This document shows positions 5,545-10,391 of a stretch of 12,987 nt of DNA, one piece after another. The stretch is from Hyphomicrobiales bacterium (GTDB lineage Bacteria > Pseudomonadota > Alphaproteobacteria > Rhizobiales > Xanthobacteraceae): assembly GCA_003164375.1 (NCBI GenBank), contig PLTE01000332.1:1-12987 (forward strand), read 5' to 3'. Numbering within the stretch: the first letter of the stretch is position 1; each line of letters starts with the position of its first letter. The notes under the pieces were generated by a model. It was not told the DNA's origin, searched no databases, and saw only the letters and a list, made by a program, of their open reading frames with translations. A program made the translations under genes and the position numbers.

Positions 5545-6648
5545 TCAGCCAGGCAGCCGTAACAGTTTCGCTGCGGTTCCCCCGAGAATGGCGACCTTGT
5601 CGGCCACACTGAGGTCGGGGGTTGCCAGCACGTGGCCGACCGGGTCCGTCACCCACGGAAAGCCGTAATCGGTGCCGACCATCACCTGGCCGGCGCCGAC
5701 CGTGGCGACGAGGTGGCGCAGCGCCTCCGGCGTGAAGACGATGGAATCCACGTAAATCTGCTTGAGATATTCGGTCGGCTTCTTCTTTGGTCCGGTGCCG
5801 GTACAGCGTGTGGGGAAGGTGACGCAGACCGCATCCGAACGGTCGGCGTAAGAGGCTAGATAGCCGCCGCCGTGGGCGGCGCAGATGCGCAATTTCGGGA
5901 AGCGATCGAAGGTCCCTTCGAAAATCAGATGCGACAGCGCGATCGTCGTTTCCAACGGATTGCCGATCGTGTTTTCGAGATAGCCGTTGCCGCGGACGCG
6001 CTTGTCGACGCCGGTGGCGACGGCGCTGTCCTGCGGGTGCATGAACAGCAGCACGTCGAGTTCCTCGCATTTCGCCCAGAACGGATCGAACCGGGGCGAC
6101 GACAGTTCCTCGCCCTCGACCGTCGGGCCGATGGCGCCGCCGACGAGGCCCAGGGTTTTCGTGGCATATTCGAGCTGTTCGGCGGCAAGCTCGGGAAACT
6201 GCAGGGCGACACTGGCGAAGCCGACGAGCCTGCCGTTCGAGGCCTTGCACATCTTGGCAAGTTCCTCGTTCTGAACATCGATCAGCCGTCGCGCCAAGTC
6301 GCGGTCGGCGCCGTACCAGAACTCGTTGATGCTCATCGCCTCGACGTCGATGCCCTGCACGTCCATAGTCGCGATGCGCTTTTCCATAGACGGATTGTTC
6401 AGCGGGCTGTTGAACGAGACGCGAAAGCGCTTCTCAAGCGGCGTGCCGGCGACGATGGGCAGCGCTTCGGGGATGACGCAATGGCAGTGCACGTCGACGA
6501 CCCGCACCGGCTTGCCGTCGATCTCGACACGGCGGCGCGATCCGGCCGGATTGGCTTGCGCAAAGGCGCCGCGTCGCATGCCGCAGCCGAGGCAGACGGC
6601 GGTCGCACCCGCCGCCAGATGCATGAATTGACGTCTCTGAAGTTTCAT
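5545..6648 (-). CDS. Metal-dependent amidohydrolase, ACMSD-like, with twin-arginine signal
   Basis: A 367-residue member of the amidohydrolase-2 group that includes aminocarboxymuconate-semialdehyde decarboxylase, whose members use a zinc-type TIM barrel for decarboxylation or hydrolysis. The metal motif DVHCHC (His54, His56), FMHPQD (His204), AAHGGGYLASYADR (His259) and VGTDYGFPW (Asp327) are all present in order, so the active site looks intact. The N-terminus reads MKLQRRQFMHLAAGATAVCL, a twin-arginine signal with cleavage likely after AFA at residue 30, predicting export to the periplasm. ATG 6648 has GGGGGAG about six bases upstream; a reading to 6681 adds residues before the signal. It is monocistronic and transcribed away from the sigma-factor cluster. 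Substrate unknown; an aromatic-derived carboxylate is a guess from the family. Confidence 0.9.
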   Translation of the reverse strand: MKLQRRQFMHLAAGATAVCLGCGMRRGAFAQANPAGSRRRVEIDGKPVRVVDVHCHCVIPEALPIVAGTPLEKRFRVSFNSPLNNPSMEKRIATMDVQGIDVEAMSINEFWYGADRDLARRLIDVQNEELAKMCKASNGRLVGFASVALQFPELAAEQLEYATKTLGLVGGAIGPTVEGEELSSPRFDPFWAKCEELDVLLFMHPQDSAVATGVDKRVRGNGYLENTIGNPLETTIALSHLIFEGTFDRFPKLRICAAHGGGYLASYADRSDAVCVTFPTRCTGTGPKKKPTEYLKQIYVDSIVFTPEALRHLVATVGAGQVMVGTDYGFPWVTDPVGHVLATPDLSVADKVAILGGTAAKLLRLPG

Positions 6649-7122
6649 TGATTCTCCCCCCGGCCGCGCCGTGCAAGGCATGCACGGTCGGTCAAAATTG
6701 GAACGACGAAAGCGGCGACAACGGCGAACAGTCCGCGGTCTTCGTCATCGCGACGCCCGGGATTTTGGCAAGTCCCGTTGGCAGCGATCGGATGAGGCTA
6801 CACGATAACTTCACTTGCCCGAAAGAGGCTCGCGGCAAGTATCGGAGCGAATGAACGCCTGCCTTAGTGCAGGACGGCCGCCGGTTCCTGGCCCGTTACG
6901 ACGTTCTAAAGGTCGCCAGTGTGGCGTCGATGCGACCATTGCGGAGATGTCTCGAGCATCGTCAAGCGGTCAAGATGACCCATTGCGCCGGTTTGTCACC
7001 GGAATTTGGCGCACAGCGAAACGGTGACTCTTTTCCGCGGCCCCAAACGTCTTAAGGTGCAGAGGCCGATGTGCCTCACTGGTCCGACGCTCGCTCAAGA
7101 GCGAAACCTGAGGAGAGATCAT
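6649..7122. other. Divergent intergenic region, no gene seen
   Basis: This 474-base region separates the leftward amidohydrolase from the rightward SRPBCC gene. Short open frames here lack recognisable products and ribosome sites. The AGGAG of the SRPBCC gene lies at its right end (about 7110-7114). A small palindrome CCGGT-TTGTC-ACCGG at 6988-7002 overlaps a weak ECF-type promoter candidate. I see nothing else structured. Confidence 0.5.
6994..7020 (+). promoter_or_regulatory. Weak candidate ECF-type promoter for the sigma-factor cluster
   Basis: TGTCACC, 16 bases, then CGAA resembles the TGTCACA-N16-CGTC pattern described for ECF41-group promoters, with one mismatch in the -35 and two in the -10. 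The first gene of the cluster starts about 100 bases downstream. ECF sigma factors often control their own operon, which is why it is listed, but the sigma factor here is not clearly of the ECF41 group and a match of this quality could be chance. Confidence 0.22.
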
Positions 7123-7566
7123 ATGGTCGATATTCTGCACAAAGTTGGGATAAAATCGTCGTCGCTCGATGCTGCCTCTAAGGCCTTGTCCACGCGTGAA
7201 GGCCTTGCCGCCTGGTGGACGAGCGACACGCAGGGCGACGGCAAAGTCGGCGGCGTGCTCAAATTCCGCTTTGGCAACGGCGGGTTCGACATGAAGGTTC
7301 TCGAGCTTGAGCCCTCAAAGCGCGTGCTTTGGCAGGTGGTCGACGGACCCGAAGAATGGGTCGGCACGAAAATCAGTTTCGACCTCAAACAGGAAGGCAA
7401 CTGGACCATCATTCTTTTCAAGCACGAAGGCTGGAAGGAGCCGGTGGAGTTCATGCACCACTGCAGCACCAAATGGGCGGTGTTTCTGCTGAGCCTGAAG
7501 TCGCTGCTCGAAACCGGGAAGGGCGCCCCCTGGCCCAACGAGATCAAGCTCGACAGCTGGGAGTAA
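7123..7566 (+). CDS. SRPBCC / AHSA1-like domain protein
   Basis: A 147-residue single-domain protein of the SRPBCC superfamily (START/Bet v1-like fold, AHSA1 branch), which binds hydrophobic ligands in a deep pocket; many members are of unknown function. Typical signs are STREGLAAWWTSDTQGDGKVGG near the N-terminus, a GFDMKVLELEPSKRVLWQVVDGPEEWVGTKISFDL strand series, and the C-terminal helix beginning MHHCSTKWAVFLLSLKSLLE, then GKGAPWP. The ATG at 7123 has AGGAG nine bases upstream; a longer frame back to 7006 has no homologous features. It is the first gene of the cluster leading to the sigma factor, with DUF899 67 bases downstream. No catalytic residues can be named. Possible role: binding or modifying a small hydrophobic stress metabolite; this is inference from fold and context only. 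Confidence 0.88.
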   Translation: MVDILHKVGIKSSSLDAASKALSTREGLAAWWTSDTQGDGKVGGVLKFRFGNGGFDMKVLELEPSKRVLWQVVDGPEEWVGTKISFDLKQEGNWTIILFKHEGWKEPVEFMHHCSTKWAVFLLSLKSLLETGKGAPWPNEIKLDSWE

Positions 7567-7633
7567 GGCCGTGCCGACCGGGAGAGAAGCAATGACCGAC
7601 CGCAAGACCGCAAGAAGTGAAGGGAGAGACCCC

Positions 7634-8380
7634 ATGAGCGATGAACTTGAAGCCCCTAAGGTCGTCGATCGGAACGCCTTCCAGGCGGAGCTGGACGCAT
7701 TGCGGGTTCGAGAGAAGGCTCACACAAGGGAAGGCGACGCCATTGCGGCCGCCCGCCGACGGCTCCCCATGGTCGAGGTGGACGGCGCGACGCCGCTCAT
7801 CGGCGAACGCGGCGCGGTGACACTATTGGACGCGTTTGAGGGACGCCGGCAGCTCATCGCCTACTATTTCATGTGGCATGCCGGCCGCCCTGCGCCGGAG
7901 CAGTGCGAGGGATGCACCTTGTATACGTCCCAGGTCCGCGAGCTGTCCTTCATTCATTCCCGCGACGTCACCTACGCCACGTTCTGCCAAGGCCCCTACG
8001 AAGCGAGCGCGCGGTACCGCGATTTCATGGGCTGGGAGATGCCCTGGTATTCGGCCCCCCGGGACTCGCTCGAGACCCTTTTGGTTGGACGCCGCGTGGG
8101 CATGATGCACATCGTTTGCTACCTGCGACAAGGATCCAAAGTCTTCGAGACTTATTGGACGACGCGGCGCGGCGTCGAGATGATAGGCAACAGCTACCCG
8201 CTGCTCGATTTGACCGTCTATGGCCGGCAGGAGACGTGGGAAGATTCGCCCGCCGGCTGGCCGCAACGATGGGGAGAAGGAACTGGCGCGCACGCGTACC
8301 GCAGCAACGGACGTCCCATCGTCCAGTGGCCTCGCCTCAACGCCGGATATTCCGACGATCTCGGAACCGGCAAGCGCTGA
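7634..8380 (+). CDS. DUF899 thioredoxin-like protein with CxxC motif
   Basis: A 248-residue member of the DUF899 family, predicted to have a thioredoxin-like fold; biochemical function is not established. The N-terminal helix (FQAELDALRVREKAHTREGD) and RRRLPMVEVDG lead to GRRQLIAYYFMWHAG and the redox-type motif C91-EG-C94. It continues with RDVTYATFCQGPYEASARYR and DFMGWEMPWYSA, which fit the family pattern of a cysteine pair followed by MGW-PWYS. Two in-frame starts have good ribosome sites: ATG 7592 (GGGAGAG before it) and ATG 7634 (GGGAGAG before it). I chose 7634 because the family's conserved region starts just after it; the earlier start would add 14 polar residues. A tandem 8-base repeat (ACCGCAAG at 7599-7614) lies in that leader. 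Being in the sigma-factor cluster suggests a thiol or oxidative stress role (inference). Confidence 0.88.
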   Translation: MSDELEAPKVVDRNAFQAELDALRVREKAHTREGDAIAAARRRLPMVEVDGATPLIGERGAVTLLDAFEGRRQLIAYYFMWHAGRPAPEQCEGCTLYTSQVRELSFIHSRDVTYATFCQGPYEASARYRDFMGWEMPWYSAPRDSLETLLVGRRVGMMHIVCYLRQGSKVFETYWTTRRGVEMIGNSYPLLDLTVYGRQETWEDSPAGWPQRWGEGTGAHAYRSNGRPIVQWPRLNAGYSDDLGTGKR

Positions 8381-8406
8381 ACCGCGCCACCGCGGTGACT
8401 CCTTTT
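8381..8406 (+). terminator. Possible weak terminator/attenuator between DUF899 and SDR genes
   Basis: ACCGCG-CCAC-CGCGGT forms a perfect six-base stem with a four-base loop starting right after the DUF899 stop. GACTCC and then TTTT follow. The short, delayed T-run makes it weak as an intrinsic terminator. It may reduce read-through into the downstream dehydrogenase and sigma genes, or stabilise the upstream mRNA. Confidence 0.3.
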
Positions 8407-8451
8407 CTGAGCCTCGATCGTCCTAGCTATAGCCAGACACGGGAGCAGAAC

Positions 8452-9210
8452 ATGAGCCTCAAAGATAAGACGATCGTCGTCACCGGCGGCAGCCGCGGCC
8501 TCGGCCTCGGACTGGTCGAAGCTTTGGTCGCGCACGGCGCGCAGGTTACGGTCGTCGCCCGCGACGCCGAAGCGCTTGCATCCGTCCGCGCCCGGCTGGG
8601 CGTTGCCACCATCTCAGCCGACGTGACGGAGGAGACCGCCGCGCAGCGCATCCTTGCCGAGGTGCGCCCGGACATTCTGGTGCTCAACGCCGGCGCGAAA
8701 CCGCGGATGGGTCGGCTGGACCAGGTGAGCTGGGCGGATTTTACCGCGACCTGGGACACCGACGTGAAGGCCGGGCTTTATTGGCTCAAGTCGGCGCTCA
8801 ATCTGCCGCTCAAGCCCGGAAGCCGGGTGCTGGTGGTATCGAGCGGCGCCGCCGTGAACGGCTCGCCGCTGTCGGGAGGCTACGCCGGCGCCAAGCGCAT
8901 GCTCTGGATCATGGCCAAATATGCCAACGGCGTCGCGCAGCAGAAGAGACTCGGCATCCGCTTCCAGGCGATCGTGCCCATGCAGATCATCGGCGGCACC
9001 GGCGTGGGCGACGCCGGCGCCAACGCCTATGCGGGCGCCGTGGGTGTGACCCCCGAACAGTTTTTGACCCGTTTCGGCGCGCCGCTGCCGCCCGGCGAAT
9101 TCGGCGAGAGAGTCGTCTCGCTTCTCGACGACCCGCAATATGCCGAGGGCTTAGCCTTCGGGCTAAAGGGCGATACCGGAATCACGATCCTCGAGGGAGA
9201 GGCCGCATGA
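8452..9210 (+). CDS. Short-chain dehydrogenase/reductase (SDR)
   Basis: A 252-residue classical SDR, an NAD(P)H-dependent cytoplasmic oxidoreductase. The cofactor motif TGGSRGLG is at residues 11-18, Arg37 after the second strand suggests NADP(H) preference, and LNAG ends at residue 81. The active site is Ser131 (VSSGAA), Tyr144 and Lys148 (YAGAK) with normal spacing. The fourth catalytic-tetrad position, usually Asn in the vN-x-x-G segment, appears as Asp104 (WDTDVKAG), and the PG motif after the active site reads VPMQIIGG. ATG 8452 has GGGAG about eight bases upstream; much longer frames that include upstream sequence are overlaps with the DUF899 gene. Its TGA overlaps the ATG of the sigma gene by four bases, so the two are probably translationally coupled. 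Substrate unknown. Confidence 0.92.
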   Translation: MSLKDKTIVVTGGSRGLGLGLVEALVAHGAQVTVVARDAEALASVRARLGVATISADVTEETAAQRILAEVRPDILVLNAGAKPRMGRLDQVSWADFTATWDTDVKAGLYWLKSALNLPLKPGSRVLVVSSGAAVNGSPLSGGYAGAKRMLWIMAKYANGVAQQKRLGIRFQAIVPMQIIGGTGVGDAGANAYAGAVGVTPEQFLTRFGAPLPPGEFGERVVSLLDDPQYAEGLAFGLKGDTGITILEGEAA

Positions 9211-10136
9211 GCCCATCCTCGCCATCGAATGCGCCGCCAACAATGCGCCAGGCGGAGCTTCTGGCGCTCGCCGAAACGCTGCGGCCGGAGCTGCACCGCT
9301 ATTGCGCGCGCCTGATGGGCTCGGTGATCGACGGCGAGGATGTGGTGCAGGACACTTTTGCCCGCGCGCTGGTCGCCGTCGACGAGCTTGAGGCCGTCGC
9401 GCCGCTGCGCGCCTGGCTGTTCCGCATTGCGCATAACCGCGCGCTCGATCTGTTGCGCAGCCGCGTCATCCGCGCGACCGACCCGATCGAGGCGGCGCAC
9501 GAGGTCGCCGATTCGGAAATCCCAGATCCCATGGAGGTGATGATGCGACGGGAGGCTGTCGAAACGGCGGTGTCGCGGTTCGTGGAGCTGCCGACCGTGC
9601 AGCGCAGCGTGGTAATCCTCAAGGACGTGCTCGACCAGTCGCTCGCAGAGATCGCCGCCATGCTCGATCTCACCGTCAATGCGGTGAAGGCCCACTTGGC
9701 CCGGGGGCGAACGCGGCTCAAGGCCATCAATGCCGAGGCGCTGACCAAGTCTCGGGCCAAACCCGTGCCGCGCGCGGCGTCTCCCGCCGTGGCCCGCTAT
9801 GTCGCGCTGTTCAACGGGCGCGACTGGGAGGGCTTGCGCGCGATGCTCGCCGACGACGTGCGCCTGATCCAGTCGAGCTACCCGCTGCGCGCCGGCTCAG
9901 CCGACGTCGGCATGTTCTTCGGCATCTATTCGCGCAGCGCCCCGGTGCGGCTCGCTCCCGCCTGGCTCGACGGCCGCGAGGTGATCGCGGTCTGGGAGGA
10001 TGCTGAGGCGGTTAAGCCAAGCTACCTGATGTGGCTGGAGTGGACGGACGGCCGGATCAGCTTCATCCGCGACTACCGTTATGTCCGCTACGTCGTCGAC
10101 GACGCGGATCTGGTCCTGGCGCCGGCCTCTTCTTAA
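9207..10136 (+). CDS. ECF-type RNA polymerase sigma factor with C-terminal SnoaL-like domain
   Basis: A 309-residue extracytoplasmic-function-type sigma factor. Region 2 spans about residues 25-90, with DGEDVVQDTFARAL (core binding) and PLRAWLFRIAHNRALDLLR (-10 recognition). Region 4 spans about 118-173, with the helix-turn-helix SLAEIAAMLDLTVNAVKAHLARGRTRLK. A SnoaL-like NTF2-fold domain follows from about residue 192 (VARYVALFNGRDWEGLRAML, ADVGMFFGIYSR) to about 300. Sigma factors with such extensions usually lack a separate anti-sigma factor, and the extra domain tunes their activity; none is encoded nearby. The start overlaps the SDR stop (ATGA) and has GGGAG upstream. I did not find the hallmark short motifs I recall for the ECF41 extension, so the exact ECF group is open. 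It probably controls its own cluster (inference). Confidence 0.93.
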   Translation: MSPSSPSNAPPTMRQAELLALAETLRPELHRYCARLMGSVIDGEDVVQDTFARALVAVDELEAVAPLRAWLFRIAHNRALDLLRSRVIRATDPIEAAHEVADSEIPDPMEVMMRREAVETAVSRFVELPTVQRSVVILKDVLDQSLAEIAAMLDLTVNAVKAHLARGRTRLKAINAEALTKSRAKPVPRAASPAVARYVALFNGRDWEGLRAMLADDVRLIQSSYPLRAGSADVGMFFGIYSRSAPVRLAPAWLDGREVIAVWEDAEAVKPSYLMWLEWTDGRISFIRDYRYVRYVVDDADLVLAPASS

Positions 10137-10380
10137 GGGACGGCGCGAATCTCAAGTCTGTTAATGGTCCTGATCCAAAAGCAGCCGGCCAGTCTGGGTA
10201 CGGCGCTCAATACCAATCATGTTTCTTCATTGCTTGCTAACCAACGAATTGATTGTCGAACAAACTATGTACACCTTCGGAATACCTCGCCCGTTATAGA
10301 TTGCATGCGCGTTATCAGATTTGGAACCCCGGAGCGTGCGCTCGATAGCTAGCATCATTGCTGCACAAAAAGTGCATTGC

Positions 10381-10385
10381 GAGGT
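10381..10385 (+). promoter_or_regulatory. Ribosome binding site deciding a TTG start
   Basis: GAGGT lies six bases before TTG 10392. There is no in-frame ATG between the upstream stop codon (10350-10352) and the first transmembrane segment, so this site picks TTG over GTG 10401 or TTG 10377. The 255-base gap from 10137 to here shows no gene or clear terminator; I noted only a CGTTAT repeat (10292 and 10310). Confidence 0.6.
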
Positions 10386-10391
10386 AAATCG

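Noticed and set aside
5872..6651. 259-codon plus-strand open frame opposite the amidohydrolase
   Set aside because: It is a GC-rich shadow of a clearly conserved enzyme on the other strand and shows no domain or ribosome site of its own.
6815..7055. Short plus-strand open frames before the SRPBCC gene
   Set aside because: No recognisable product, no convincing ribosome sites and overlapping alternatives in several frames; treated as non-coding.
7873..8451. Long N-terminal extension of the SDR frame
   Set aside because: This part overlaps the DUF899 gene in another frame, is arginine-rich and unlike a protein domain; the SDR fold begins exactly at ATG 8452 with a good ribosome site.
8781..9206. 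Long N-terminal extension of the sigma factor frame
   Set aside because: It overlaps the SDR coding region out of frame; the ATGA junction with GGGAG marks the real start.
9027..9695. 222-codon minus-strand open frame across the SDR-sigma junction
   Set aside because: It spans two well supported genes on the other strand and has no domain signs.
10323..10348. GGAAC at 10323 as an EcfG promoter for the CHASE-GGDEF-EAL gene
   Set aside because: No CGTT occurs 16 or 17 bases downstream.
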